Below are positions 36,779 to 46,113 of a DNA stretch of 64,000 nucleotides, one piece after another. Numbering within the stretch: position 1 is the first letter of the stretch; each line of letters opens with the position of its first letter. Source of the stretch: Hallerella sp963660435 (GTDB lineage: Bacteria; Fibrobacterota; Fibrobacteria; Fibrobacterales; Fibrobacteraceae). The notes under the pieces are model-generated. The model saw only the letters and a program-made list of their open reading frames with translations. It was not told where the DNA came from and ran no database searches. The DNA is taken from positions 62,001 to 126,000 of the forward strand of contig CAVKYI010000001.1 in assembly GCA_963660435.1 (NCBI GenBank), in the 5' to 3' direction. Both the position numbers and the translations under genes were made by a program.

Positions 36779-38749
36779 ATGCGATATGGTGACATTTCCT
36801 GTTTTCAGAGCGGTGTAGCGGTTCCTCTTTTTTCCTTGCGTTCCAAGGATAGCGTAGGCATTGGCGAATTTTTGGACCTGGTCCCGTTTGGCGCGTGGGC
36901 GAAGAAATGCGGACTGAACGTAATCCAGATTCTTCCGGTGAACGATACCGGTTACGAATCTTCCCCTTACAGCGCGCGCAGCGCCTTTGCCCTGAATCCG
37001 GTCTTTCTCCGCTTGCAGATAATCATCGGTGCGGAAAGCTTCATGCCGGAAATCATGGCTTTGCAAAGGAAATACGCGGCGGAACCGAAAGTCCGCTACC
37101 AGGAAATCGTTCGGGAAAAGCGCGCCATTCTCCGGAAAATATTCGACTCGCGCTATGCGATTCTGGAACACAACGTCGCGTTTCTCAAATGGATCGATGC
37201 GAATCCGTGGGCTAAGCCCTATGCCGTCTATGCCGTTCTCAAGGAAAGGAACGGGGAAGCGAGCTGGAAGAGTTGGACGGAAGATTCCAGCCCGTCGCCA
37301 GCCCGCGTGAGCGCCCTCTTTCGCAAGATGCATGCCGACGCCATGTTCCAGTGCTGGATGCAATTCGAAGCGGAAGCCCAGTTCAAGGTGACAACCGACA
37401 AGCTTACCGAAAGCGGAATCTATCTGAAGGGGGACATTCCCATTCTCCTGAACGAGGACAGCGCGGATGTCTGGTATAGCCGCAAGTACTTTTCGCTTTC
37501 CGACCGAGCCGGCGCACCGCCCGACATGTTCAGCTACAGCGGACAGAACTGGGGATTTCCGACGTATCGCTGGGACGTTCTGGAACAGGACGGTTTCAAG
37601 TGGTGGCGCGATCGTCTTGCCGAGGCGGCAAAGTTCTATCACGCCTATCGAATCGATCACGTTCTTGGCTTCTTTCGAATCTGGGCGATTCCCGAGTGCG
37701 AGCGGACGGGGATACTCGGACATTTTTCGCCGGCTATTCCGCTTACGGAAACGGAGCTTTCGTCCGCGGGATTCAGGAAGGAGACCGTCGCCTACCTGCA
37801 GAGCCCGAATTTCTCCAGGGAACAGCTGCGGGAATTTCTTGGCGGAGCGACAGACGCTTGCGTCGAGAGGTATTTTGAGCTCTTGCCGTTTACGAGCGAC
37901 CGCTACGTTCTGAAGGAAGAGTTCCGTTCGGAAGGCGCGATTATCGCGTCCGGGGAAGAACAGCCCGTGAAGGACGGTCTCCTGAAAGTCTTATGGAACC
38001 GCGTCTTCGTGCCGGGAACCCCCGATGGGAAATACTATCCGTTCTGGTATTGGTATAACGCTCCGGTGCTCGGAACGCTTCCCCATGGCGAGCAGGAATC
38101 CCTTCGGAACCTTATCCGGGCAAACGAAGCGGCGCAGGAATCCCTGTGGTATGCGAACGGCAAGAAGCTGCTGTCCGTTCTTGCCCAGGCGACGGACATG
38201 ACGGTTTGCGCCGAGGATCTTGGAGCGGTCCCGCGTTGCGTTCCGCAGGTCCTTTCGGAACTTCGGATAAACTCGCTTCGCGTGGAACGCTGGACGCGTA
38301 ACTGGGATGCGCCTTCCCAGCCCTATTACGAGCTTTCGGAATATCCGCGGCTTTCCGTCGCGACGACGAGCGTCCATGACACATCTACCCTGCTAGGCCT
38401 CTGGAAGGAGCGGGACTTTGACAGAAACTACTTCTGGTCGAGCCATCTGCATCTGGAAGGTTTCGCGCCGGAATCCCTCTCGCCGGATACGGTCCGGCTG
38501 CTCATCCGGAACATCTTCAAGGCGAACAGTCTTTTCTGCATTCCTCCGATCCAGGACTTTCTCGCTCTGAGCGCGCGGCTTTCGCCTGCAAATCCCGAAG
38601 ACGAGCGCGTCAATACGCCGGGAACCGTCGGTCCGCAGAACTGGACATACCGGATGCCTTGCACGATCGAGGAACTGGAAGAAAACGTCGCCTTGATTCG
38701 GGAAATCGCTCGCCTGACGGATGAACGGGCCAGGCGTTCCCTTGCGTGA
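36779..38749 (+). CDS. malQ: 4-alpha-glucanotransferase (GH77)
   Basis: The 656-residue enzyme has all GH77 catalytic segments: the nucleophile motif YRIDHVLGFFR near residue 290, the acid/base CAEDLGAVP near 480, and the stabiliser TSVHDTSTL near 530. It starts MRYGDISCFQSGVAVPLFSL and shows SSPYSARSAFALNP and GDIPILL typical of the family. It transfers maltooligosaccharide units in glycogen and maltodextrin metabolism. Its stop overlaps the start of a GH13 enzyme gene by 4 bases, so they form an alpha-glucan operon. Confidence 0.93.
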   Translation: MRYGDISCFQSGVAVPLFSLRSKDSVGIGEFLDLVPFGAWAKKCGLNVIQILPVNDTGYESSPYSARSAFALNPVFLRLQIIIGAESFMPEIMALQRKYAAEPKVRYQEIVREKRAILRKIFDSRYAILEHNVAFLKWIDANPWAKPYAVYAVLKERNGEASWKSWTEDSSPSPARVSALFRKMHADAMFQCWMQFEAEAQFKVTTDKLTESGIYLKGDIPILLNEDSADVWYSRKYFSLSDRAGAPPDMFSYSGQNWGFPTYRWDVLEQDGFKWWRDRLAEAAKFYHAYRIDHVLGFFRIWAIPECERTGILGHFSPAIPLTETELSSAGFRKETVAYLQSPNFSREQLREFLGGATDACVERYFELLPFTSDRYVLKEEFRSEGAIIASGEEQPVKDGLLKVLWNRVFVPGTPDGKYYPFWYWYNAPVLGTLPHGEQESLRNLIRANEAAQESLWYANGKKLLSVLAQATDMTVCAEDLGAVPRCVPQVLSELRINSLRVERWTRNWDAPSQPYYELSEYPRLSVATTSVHDTSTLLGLWKERDFDRNYFWSSHLHLEGFAPESLSPDTVRLLIRNIFKANSLFCIPPIQDFLALSARLSPANPEDERVNTPGTVGPQNWTYRMPCTIEELEENVALIREIARLTDERARRSLA

Positions 38750-40200
38750 ACCGTATGGAAAACCGTTTCATGGACAAGGCCTGCTGCCCGGAATGGGTGA
38801 AGTCCGCGGTCTTTTACCAAATTTTTCCGGATAGGTTTGCGCGCAGTCCGCGATATTCGCCTCCGGGGCATTTTAGAAATTGGGGCGCAAAGCCCGAAAC
38901 TTCCGGATTTTGCGGGGGGAATCTCCGCGGAATCCTGGAACGTCTCGATTATATCCAGCGGGTCGGCGCGAACGCAATTTACCTCTGCCCGATCTTCATG
39001 AGCGCGGCGAACCATCGTTACCATACGGTCGATTACTTTCGGATCGATCCCGTACTGGGAACGCTTGACGATTTCGACGAACTGGTGCGAGAAATTCACC
39101 GCCGGGGAATGCGCCTTGTCCTCGACGGGGTCTTTAACCACTGTTCGCGCGGATTCTTTCCCTTTCTGAGCGTGATGGAAGAGGGCGAGAATTCTCCGTT
39201 CAGGGACTGGTTCCACATCCGTTCCTTTCCGGTCAAGGCTTACTCGGAAAGCCCGAATTACGAATGCTGGTGGGGAATGGCTCCGCTGCCCAAGTTCAAT
39301 ACGGACAATGTCGAAGTCCGGGAATACCTGATGCGCGTCGCCGAATACTGGATACGCCGCGGAATAGACGGCTGGCGGCTGGATGTCCCGAACGAAATCG
39401 ACGACGACAGCTTTTGGCGCGAGTTTCGCTTGCGGGTCAAGAGGATAAATCCCGAAGCGTACATAGTCGGGGAAATCTGGGAAGATCCTTCGCGCTGGCT
39501 TGCCGGCGACCAGTTCGACGGCGTGATGAACTATCCGGTGCGAAAGCTCGCCCTGGAATTTCTTTTTCCGCACGGAATGCGTTCCGCGGATGCGGTTTCG
39601 ACTGGCGATACGACGGGGACTTTTGAACGGGAACTGGGGCTTTCCGAATTCTGCGAAAAGTTCCAGGCCCTTTTCGAGCGGAATCTGTTCGGCGTACAGA
39701 TGAACCTTTTTGGAAGTCACGATACGGCCCGCTTGCGAACCCTCGCCGGGGAAAATCCGGACGGGGCGATCCTCGCCTGCGCCCTTCTCCTCTGTCTTCC
39801 GGGAGCGATTTCTCTGTATTACGGGGATGAAATCGGGCTGGAAGGGGGCAAGGATCCCGACAACAGACGCTGCTTCCCTTGGCAGGAAATGCCCGCGGCG
39901 GAAAGCACGGAGATCTTTCGGCTGGTGAAGACCTTTTTGGATTTTCGCAGGCGCGAAGCCGCGATGACGCTCGGAACGCTTTCCATTCATCCCGAAGGGC
40001 AGGGGATTCTTCTCTGCCGGACTTACGGGAATACGGTCGTGGAACTTCGGCTAGGATTTCCCGGAGCGGTACCCTTGCCCGGAATTTCGTCGCGGACCGA
40101 GGTCGTTTACGAGCGAAAGCGGATGCCAATCGAAAATGTGGCTGGCTATTTCGTGGCAAAAGGCGGGGTGGTCCTCACCAAAAGGATGCTCTCTTACTAA
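38746..40200 (+). CDS. GH13 alpha-glycosidase (neopullulanase/cyclomaltodextrinase-like)
   Basis: This 484-residue protein shows GH13 landmarks: VFYQIFPDRFARSP, RLVLDGVFNHCSRGF, DGWRLDVPNEI (nucleophile Asp), IVGEIWEDPSRW (acid Glu) and LFGSHDTARL. YYGDEIGLEGG follows. The conserved regions best fit subfamily 20, whose enzymes hydrolyse maltodextrins, cyclodextrins or pullulan; no signal peptide, so cytoplasmic. The GTG at 38746 gives a GTGA overlap with malQ, but ATG 38755 is an alternative. The usual N-terminal extension of neopullulanases is absent. Confidence 0.88.
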   Translation: MNRMENRFMDKACCPEWVKSAVFYQIFPDRFARSPRYSPPGHFRNWGAKPETSGFCGGNLRGILERLDYIQRVGANAIYLCPIFMSAANHRYHTVDYFRIDPVLGTLDDFDELVREIHRRGMRLVLDGVFNHCSRGFFPFLSVMEEGENSPFRDWFHIRSFPVKAYSESPNYECWWGMAPLPKFNTDNVEVREYLMRVAEYWIRRGIDGWRLDVPNEIDDDSFWREFRLRVKRINPEAYIVGEIWEDPSRWLAGDQFDGVMNYPVRKLALEFLFPHGMRSADAVSTGDTTGTFERELGLSEFCEKFQALFERNLFGVQMNLFGSHDTARLRTLAGENPDGAILACALLLCLPGAISLYYGDEIGLEGGKDPDNRRCFPWQEMPAAESTEIFRLVKTFLDFRRREAAMTLGTLSIHPEGQGILLCRTYGNTVVELRLGFPGAVPLPGISSRTEVVYERKRMPIENVAGYFVAKGGVVLTKRMLSY

Positions 40201-40247
40201 ATTTGAACGGCACTTTAGGTTTTTTACGCCTTTAAGGAAAAGATCAG

Positions 40248-42842
40248 ATGAAGAAAAAAATATTCGGTTTGCGCGAGTTTATCATTCTCGCTATCCTACT
40301 TCTTTCGTGCTACACGATCATTCCTTCGATTCGCGTCCACTCCAAGACAGGCGAGGCGAAAAAGGAATACGTGAAGCAAAATCCGAAAGTCGCCGCGAAG
40401 GCGGTGAACTTTGGACTTGACCTGGCCGGCGGTACAAGCATCACGCTGCAGATCGACGGCAAGGGGCTGAAGTCGGAAGACATCAAGGATATCCAGCAGC
40501 AGTCCCTCGAAATCGTGCGGAACCGCGTGGACCAGTTCGGCCTTTCCGAACCGCTGATTTCCCCGTCGGGCAAGGATCGCATCATCGTCGAACTTGCAGG
40601 CGTGGATGATTCCACGGCAAAGAGCCTTGTCGGTAGTACGGCGAAGCTCGAATTCAAGATTCTCGCGGAACAGGAAAAGTTCGGACAGGTCGTTTCGGTC
40701 ATCGACAATTACCTTGCAAACCGCGGCGCGATTGCGGATTCCGGCGAAACAGCCGTTGCGGGCGATTCGTCGAAGCCGGTCGAAAAGGTTGCGGACGTTT
40801 CGGATGCGGAACTCTTTGCCGGCAACGCGGCGGGCAAGACGGATTCCGTAGAGAAGCAGGACAGCTCGGTGGCAAGCGAAAATTCCCAGGCCGTCTCTCT
40901 GTCCGCTCTGTACATGTCCTTTGGCAACGGCGGATTTGTCGCCCAGGAGCAGATCGAGACAGTGAAGCGGATCTTGAACGACCGCACCGTGCAGAGCCTG
41001 GTTCCGCATGATGTCGTTTTTGCCTGGGGATCGGGACTTGAAAAGATGAACGGTTCCGCCGTCAAGGCGAAGCGTCTCTACCTGCTCAAGCGTCGCGCGG
41101 AAATGAGCGGCGAATATGTCTCCGACGCGCGCCCGTATCGCGTAAGCGACGGAACGAATTCCGGCGAAGTCGCCGTGAGCCTCAAGTTTGCGGGCATCGG
41201 CCCGAAGCGCTTTGGCGCCATTACCGCGGCGAACATCGGCAAGCAGATGGCGATCGTTCTCGACGACCAGGTGATCAGCGCACCGGTCATTCGGGATCGC
41301 ATCCCGAACGGCGAAGCCCAGATTACGGGTCTTGACGACATGGCGGAAGCGAACCGTCTCGCGGTCGTCCTCCGTTCCGGCGCTCTCAAGGCTCCGATGA
41401 ACATTATCGAAAGCCGAACGATCGGGGCGACTCTCGGCGACGACAACATCCGTTCCGGATTTGGATCCGCCCTGATAGGTCTCGTGATAACGGTCCTGTT
41501 CATGATCATGTATTATCGCTTTGGCGGCCTTATCGCCAGTGCGGGCTTGGTCTGCAACGCGCTGATTACCGCCGCCGTGCTTTCCGTGTTCCATGCGACG
41601 ATGACGCTTCCTGGCATTGCCGGCATGATTTTGACCGTGGGCATGTCCATCGACGCGAACGTGATCATTTTCGAACGCGTCCGCGAAGAACTTCGCGAAG
41701 GCAACAAGGCGCGCATGGCGATAGCGAAGGGCTACGAGAGAGCGTTCAGCGCGATCTTCGACTCGAACCTGACGACATTCCTCACCGCTCTTATCCTCTA
41801 CAAGGTCGGTACGGCATCGGTCAAGGGTTTTGGCCTTACGCTGATGATCGGTATCGCGGTGTCGATGTTTACCGCTCTGACGATTACGCGCGCAATCTTT
41901 GACATCAAGCTCGCCAAGCAGGATTCGAACACGATATCCATCGGAAACGGAATCGCGGCCATCAACCATGCGAAGATCGCGGTCGTTCGTCGCGCAAAGC
42001 TCTTTGTCGTGATTTCCCTTGCGTTCTGCGTGCTGTCGATTGGCGTCTCGGTTTTCAAGGGATTCAATTTCAGCATCGACTTTACGGGGGGAACGGTCTT
42101 CCGCGTCCAGTATAACGATTCCAAGGATCATCTCGATGACTTGAACGAGGTTCTCGCCAAGTTCAACGTGACGGACGGAACGGTTCGCGCGGTCGGCGGA
42201 TCCGCCATCCAGAACGCCTACGAAGTCTCCGTGAAGAGCGAGAAGGGACCGGACGTGGTCAAGGCTATCGATTCCGACGACAACGTGAAGATTCTTTCCC
42301 AGGACGATGTCGGGGCGACCATCGGCAAGGAACTCCGCTTCAACGCGATTCTTGCGGTCGTCTTCGCGTGGATTGTCATCTGTCTCTATGTCTGGTTCCG
42401 GTTCGGAAAGCTCGGTCTCGGATTTGGCATCGGGGCGGTCGTCGGCCTTATTCACAATACGATTCTGACTGTCGGACTGGTTGCCGCTCTGGGACTCTCC
42501 GTTGACGGCGCCATGATCGCCGCGCTCCTGACGATGATCGGCTATTCGGTGAACGACATTATCATCAACTACGACCGTATTCGCGAGAACGTCCGCTTGC
42601 ACGGTTCCGCCGATTTCCCGAAGACGGTTGACCGTTCCGTTTCGCAGTGCCTGAGCCGCACGGTGATTACTTCCGTTTCGACTTTCTTCGTGTGCGTCAT
42701 TCTCGCCGTGATGGGCGGTTCCTCTATCCGGGATTTCGGCATCGTGATGTCCTTTGGCGTCATTGTCGGAACCTACACGTCCATCTGCATCTGCGCTCCG
42801 TTCGTCGTGTGGTTTAATTCCCGCATTCGTCGGATTGTCTAA
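40248..42842 (+). CDS. secDF: fused protein translocase subunit SecDF
   Basis: The 864-residue membrane protein joins SecD and SecF. The first half has an N-terminal helix, NFGLDLAGGTSITLQ near 54-68, and RNRVDQFGLSEPLI. It then has a five-helix block with GMSIDANVIIFERVREELREG near 465-485. The second half repeats the layout: FKGFNFSIDFTGGTVFRVQYN near 605-625, then GYSVNDIIINYDRIRENVR near 765. SecDF uses the proton motive force to pull exported proteins through SecYEG. A non-conserved Ser/Asp-rich insert near 165-215 is notable. It is preceded by AAGGAAAAGATCAG, an acceptable ribosome-binding site. Confidence 0.94.
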   Translation: MKKKIFGLREFIILAILLLSCYTIIPSIRVHSKTGEAKKEYVKQNPKVAAKAVNFGLDLAGGTSITLQIDGKGLKSEDIKDIQQQSLEIVRNRVDQFGLSEPLISPSGKDRIIVELAGVDDSTAKSLVGSTAKLEFKILAEQEKFGQVVSVIDNYLANRGAIADSGETAVAGDSSKPVEKVADVSDAELFAGNAAGKTDSVEKQDSSVASENSQAVSLSALYMSFGNGGFVAQEQIETVKRILNDRTVQSLVPHDVVFAWGSGLEKMNGSAVKAKRLYLLKRRAEMSGEYVSDARPYRVSDGTNSGEVAVSLKFAGIGPKRFGAITAANIGKQMAIVLDDQVISAPVIRDRIPNGEAQITGLDDMAEANRLAVVLRSGALKAPMNIIESRTIGATLGDDNIRSGFGSALIGLVITVLFMIMYYRFGGLIASAGLVCNALITAAVLSVFHATMTLPGIAGMILTVGMSIDANVIIFERVREELREGNKARMAIAKGYERAFSAIFDSNLTTFLTALILYKVGTASVKGFGLTLMIGIAVSMFTALTITRAIFDIKLAKQDSNTISIGNGIAAINHAKIAVVRRAKLFVVISLAFCVLSIGVSVFKGFNFSIDFTGGTVFRVQYNDSKDHLDDLNEVLAKFNVTDGTVRAVGGSAIQNAYEVSVKSEKGPDVVKAIDSDDNVKILSQDDVGATIGKELRFNAILAVVFAWIVICLYVWFRFGKLGLGFGIGAVVGLIHNTILTVGLVAALGLSVDGAMIAALLTMIGYSVNDIIINYDRIRENVRLHGSADFPKTVDRSVSQCLSRTVITSVSTFFVCVILAVMGGSSIRDFGIVMSFGVIVGTYTSICICAPFVVWFNSRIRRIV

Positions 42843-42863
42843 GAATTTCATTCTAAAAAAGAC

Positions 42864-42896
42864 AAAGACCTAGGCATAAGCCCGGGTCTTTTTTAT
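42864..42896 (+). terminator. terminator after secDF
   Basis: AAGACC pairs with GGTCTT around an imperfect GG/CC inner stem, followed by TTTTTATTTTT. It lies 20 bases after the secDF stop. Confidence 0.6.
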
Positions 42897-42934
42897 TTTT
42901 GGGGCGACCCGAAAGCGTCCACAAGAAGGCTCGT

Positions 42935-43855
42935 ATGCACAAGTATTATAAAATCGAGAATGGCCGCGTCACGCAGGCCGAGGACGAAGATTCCGCGGAC
43001 ATCGTGCTGATGGGAAGTCCGAGCCCTGAACAGCGGGGCGCTCTGGTAAAGAAGTATGAAATCGCCGAGCATACGATTGCCTCCGCGTTCGACAACGACG
43101 AGCTTTCCCGTGTGGAATATGACGACGACTTCATCACGATAGTCTTCAAGAAGCCGCGCAATTATACATCCTCGGACAATTTCGAGTTCCGCGTGGAGTC
43201 TTTCGGAATCTTTCTTTTTTCTGACTGGGTGCTGCTCCTTTCGGACGCGGAACTTCCGCTGATGGATCCTCGACGGTTCTCGAAAATCGACAGCCTGAAT
43301 ACCTTCGTCATCAAGCTGTTGAACTATTCCGTCTATCACTTCAACGAACACTTGAAAATCATCAGCCGGATAAGCGACGAGCTGGAGGACAAGCTCCAGA
43401 ACACGCTCGACAACAAGTATCTGCAATACATGTTTACGCTGAACAAGGGATTGATCTACTATGTCAGCGCGCTCAATTCCAACGAGGCGCTCCTGAAAAA
43501 ATTGCAGATGGGGCGCGGAATGCATTTTGACGAGAACGAGCGCGAACTTCTCGATGACGTCGTGATCGAAAACAGGCAGAGCCTGCAGCAGGCGGAAATC
43601 TACGCGAACATTCTCGCATCGTTGATGGATGCGCGGGCGAGCGTCGTGAACAACAACATGAACGCTTTGATGAAAACCCTAAACGTCATTACGATTGCGA
43701 TTACGATTCCGACATTTGTCGCGAGTATCTTCGGAATGAACGTATCGTTCCCCTTTGGGCTTGGACCGGAGAATCCCTTTTCGTTCTGGATCATCGCCGC
43801 GATTTTTGTCCTTTCGGTCGCCGGCGTCCTTTTCGTGTGGCGCAAGCGAAAGTAA
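42935..43855 (+). CDS. corA: CorA-family magnesium/divalent cation transporter
   Basis: Start ATG 42935 (MHKYYKIENGRVTQ) follows AAGAAGGCTCGT; a longer frame from 42899 adds 12 unconserved residues. The 306-residue protein has a cytoplasmic alpha/beta N-domain, a long helical stretch, and two C-terminal membrane helices. The first ends in the diagnostic FGMNVSFPFG. The last helix is followed by the basic tail WRKRK. It should form a pentamer importing Mg2+ or related ions. A CLC channel gene follows 6 bases later. Confidence 0.92.
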   Translation: MHKYYKIENGRVTQAEDEDSADIVLMGSPSPEQRGALVKKYEIAEHTIASAFDNDELSRVEYDDDFITIVFKKPRNYTSSDNFEFRVESFGIFLFSDWVLLLSDAELPLMDPRRFSKIDSLNTFVIKLLNYSVYHFNEHLKIISRISDELEDKLQNTLDNKYLQYMFTLNKGLIYYVSALNSNEALLKKLQMGRGMHFDENERELLDDVVIENRQSLQQAEIYANILASLMDARASVVNNNMNALMKTLNVITIAITIPTFVASIFGMNVSFPFGLGPENPFSFWIIAAIFVLSVAGVLFVWRKRK

Positions 43856-43861
43856 CGTCCG

Positions 43862-45601
43862 ATGAAAAAGTTTTCCCGGCTGTTCATCGTCAATTCCTAC
43901 GTTCCGAAAATCTTGCTCGCAGCCTTTATCGGCCTTGTGACGGGAGGCGTCGCGGTCGTCTTTCGGCTTTGCCTGGAATATACGTCCTTGGTCGTGCACG
44001 ACACGTTTACCGGTTGGACTATCTATCTGGCGCCTGCTCTCGGCGGGCTTCTTTGCGGGCTCTTCCTGTTTGTCGTAACGAAAACCCCGGAGGCTTCCGG
44101 CCAGGGGACCGACCGTTCCATTTACGCGTTCCATCATCGTGGCGGAGTTCCCAGAAAGCGCGTCGCGCCCGTGAAGCTGATCGCGAGCACGGTCACTCTC
44201 GGCAGCGGCGGAAGCGCGGGCTATGAAGGCCCCGTTTCGCAGATAGGTTCGGGAATCGCCGCCCTGATCTGCCGTCTTTTCCGAATGCCGCGGGCGGTTC
44301 GCAGACAGTTCGGCCTTGCGGGAATGGCCGCGGGTCTCGGCGCGATCTTCAAGGCGCCGCTTTCGGGGGCGCTCACCTCTGTCGAAATTCTCTACCGCGA
44401 AGATTTCGAAAGCAGCGCGTTCGGAACGTCGATTGTCGCTTCCGTCGTCGGTTTTTCCGTCTATTCCAGCGTGTTTGGAACGGCGCCCACGTTCAATGTA
44501 CCGGACTTTTACTTTGCGAACGGAATAGAACTTCTGTTCTGCGCGTTTCTGGGCTTGATCTGCGTTCCGCTGTCGCTCGTCTATGTGAAGTGCTACTATG
44601 CCGTCGAGGACTTTTTTTCGAGGTGGAACGCGCCGAACTGGCTAAAGCCCGCAGTCGGCGGCATTGTGTGCGGAATCGTTGCCATCGGATTTCCGCAGGC
44701 GATGGGCGGAACCTGGGATTACGTGGAAAGCATGACCCGCCTGGTTGACCCGGCGAATGCGCCGTCCGTGATATTTCTCCTCGGTCTTGTCCTCGCGAAG
44801 ATTCTCGCTACGTCCTTTACCGTGGGAAGCGGCGGATCGGGAGGCGTCTTTGGACCGTCCCTCTTTCTGGGCGGTGTTGTCGGGGCCGCGTTTGCCGTCG
44901 CCGTCGAAACGATTGCGCCCGGAATCTTGCGGGAACCCGGAGCGATGCCGCTTGTCGGAATGGGAGCGTTCTTTGCCGGCGCCGCAAAGGCTCCTCTCGC
45001 CGGAGTCGTCATGGTCTGCGAGATGACGGGCAGCTACCAGCTCTTGCCGGGAATCATGATAGCCGCGGTCGTCCACGTCGCCTTTAGCCGCAAGTGGAGC
45101 ATCTACCGCAGCCAGGTCCTCAACAAGTTCGCGTCTCCCGTTCACAGGCAGGAAATGGATCCGGATCTGTTGCGGACTATCTCTGTCGAGTCCGTCATGA
45201 AAAAGACCCGCATCCTCGAACTCTCGTCATCGAAAACCTTCCACGAGGCGGAACGAGAAATCAACGCGTTCAACATGGAGCATGTCGATTCGGCGACGGT
45301 ACATTCCTACCCTGTCTTCGAAGACGGAAAATACCTGGGCGTCCTGGACTGGAGTCTCGCCCTGCAAAACATCGTTTCGATCGAAGGTGGCGCTTCGGTC
45401 CTTCTTGTCGCGGATTGCGTTTCGCGTTCGCCGCTCTTGCCGGCAAGCGCCGATTTGCATACGGCGATGAAGTTCATGCTCAAGCATTCCCTGAACGAAG
45501 TCTATGTCAAGAATTCCGCGGGAAAGATCGAAGGCGTCCTATCGACCGAGGCCATTCTCGACACTTACGACCGCGTTGTCCGGGAAAGCTTCAAAAACTG
45601 A
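43862..45601 (+). CDS. CLC-type chloride channel/transporter with C-terminal CBS domains
   Basis: The 579-residue protein has the CLC transport core: GSGGSAGYEGPVSQIGSG (gating Glu in GYEGP) near residue 120, GLAAGLGAIFKAPLSGAL-like sequence, and GSGGSGGVFGPSLFLGG near 325. Two CBS domains occupy about 445-575. The Glu makes either a channel or H+/Cl- exchanger possible. It is probably co-transcribed with corA. The 3' end overlaps the convergent hypothetical gene by 11 bases. Confidence 0.92.
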   Translation: MKKFSRLFIVNSYVPKILLAAFIGLVTGGVAVVFRLCLEYTSLVVHDTFTGWTIYLAPALGGLLCGLFLFVVTKTPEASGQGTDRSIYAFHHRGGVPRKRVAPVKLIASTVTLGSGGSAGYEGPVSQIGSGIAALICRLFRMPRAVRRQFGLAGMAAGLGAIFKAPLSGALTSVEILYREDFESSAFGTSIVASVVGFSVYSSVFGTAPTFNVPDFYFANGIELLFCAFLGLICVPLSLVYVKCYYAVEDFFSRWNAPNWLKPAVGGIVCGIVAIGFPQAMGGTWDYVESMTRLVDPANAPSVIFLLGLVLAKILATSFTVGSGGSGGVFGPSLFLGGVVGAAFAVAVETIAPGILREPGAMPLVGMGAFFAGAAKAPLAGVVMVCEMTGSYQLLPGIMIAAVVHVAFSRKWSIYRSQVLNKFASPVHRQEMDPDLLRTISVESVMKKTRILELSSSKTFHEAEREINAFNMEHVDSATVHSYPVFEDGKYLGVLDWSLALQNIVSIEGGASVLLVADCVSRSPLLPASADLHTAMKFMLKHSLNEVYVKNSAGKIEGVLSTEAILDTYDRVVRESFKN

Positions 45602-46097
45602 GCGAAAGAACCGCTCCGGTCGCATGGGATTCTGGCCGGAATGTCGGCGAAAGGGAAAGCCGGTAGTTTCGACGGGCGATATAGGAATCCTTTCTTTCCC
45701 TAAATCTTTGCGAGTTCCTGCCCTGTTTTCCGCCGACCGCCTTGAGGATGATTCCTGCCGTAATCGGGTAGGGGGAAATGAGCGCCATATAGACGCCCGT
45801 AAGGAACAGCTCGTCCGCATCTCGGCTTGAAACCATGATGCAAAGCCCGCCGCCGAGAAGCACGCTTCCCGAAGCGAGGAATATGTTTCCGAGGCGGGAA
45901 AGCTTTTCGTGGCGCCGGTCGTATTTTTCGATTAGATTGTCGTAAATCGGCACGCTGTCGAGTTCCGGGCCGATTTGCCTGGAAACGGAAACTTCCGCAC
46001 TGGATTCACCGGGTGAGTCTTGGATGGGACGATCCCAGACGGAGACCTGGGCAAAGCTTGTCACTGCCGCGGCAAAGACAAAAGCGAGAATCTTCAT
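45591..46097 (-). CDS. hypothetical exported protein
   Basis: The 168-residue protein has a signal peptide (MKILAFVFAAAVTSFAQ), a short charged region, and two hydrophobic segments near 72-92 (IFLASGSVLLGGGLCIMVSS) and 98-118. A basic region follows, then a strand-like end (ATGAVLSLSF). No family is recognised. A TATATT box (46104-46109 on the minus strand) ends only 6 bases before the ATG, indicating a leaderless transcript. It overlaps the CLC gene end. Confidence 0.6.
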   Translation of the reverse strand: MKILAFVFAAAVTSFAQVSVWDRPIQDSPGESSAEVSVSRQIGPELDSVPIYDNLIEKYDRRHEKLSRLGNIFLASGSVLLGGGLCIMVSSRDADELFLTGVYMALISPYPITAGIILKAVGGKQGRNSQRFRERKDSYIARRNYRLSLSPTFRPESHATGAVLSLSF

Positions 46098-46113
46098 GCT
46101 TTCAATATAGTTT

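Noticed and set aside
40296..42851. 851-residue open frame antisense to secDF
   Set aside because: It is a mirror frame caused by GC-skewed codons; the sense frame has all SecDF motifs and the antisense product is a highly charged, featureless sequence.
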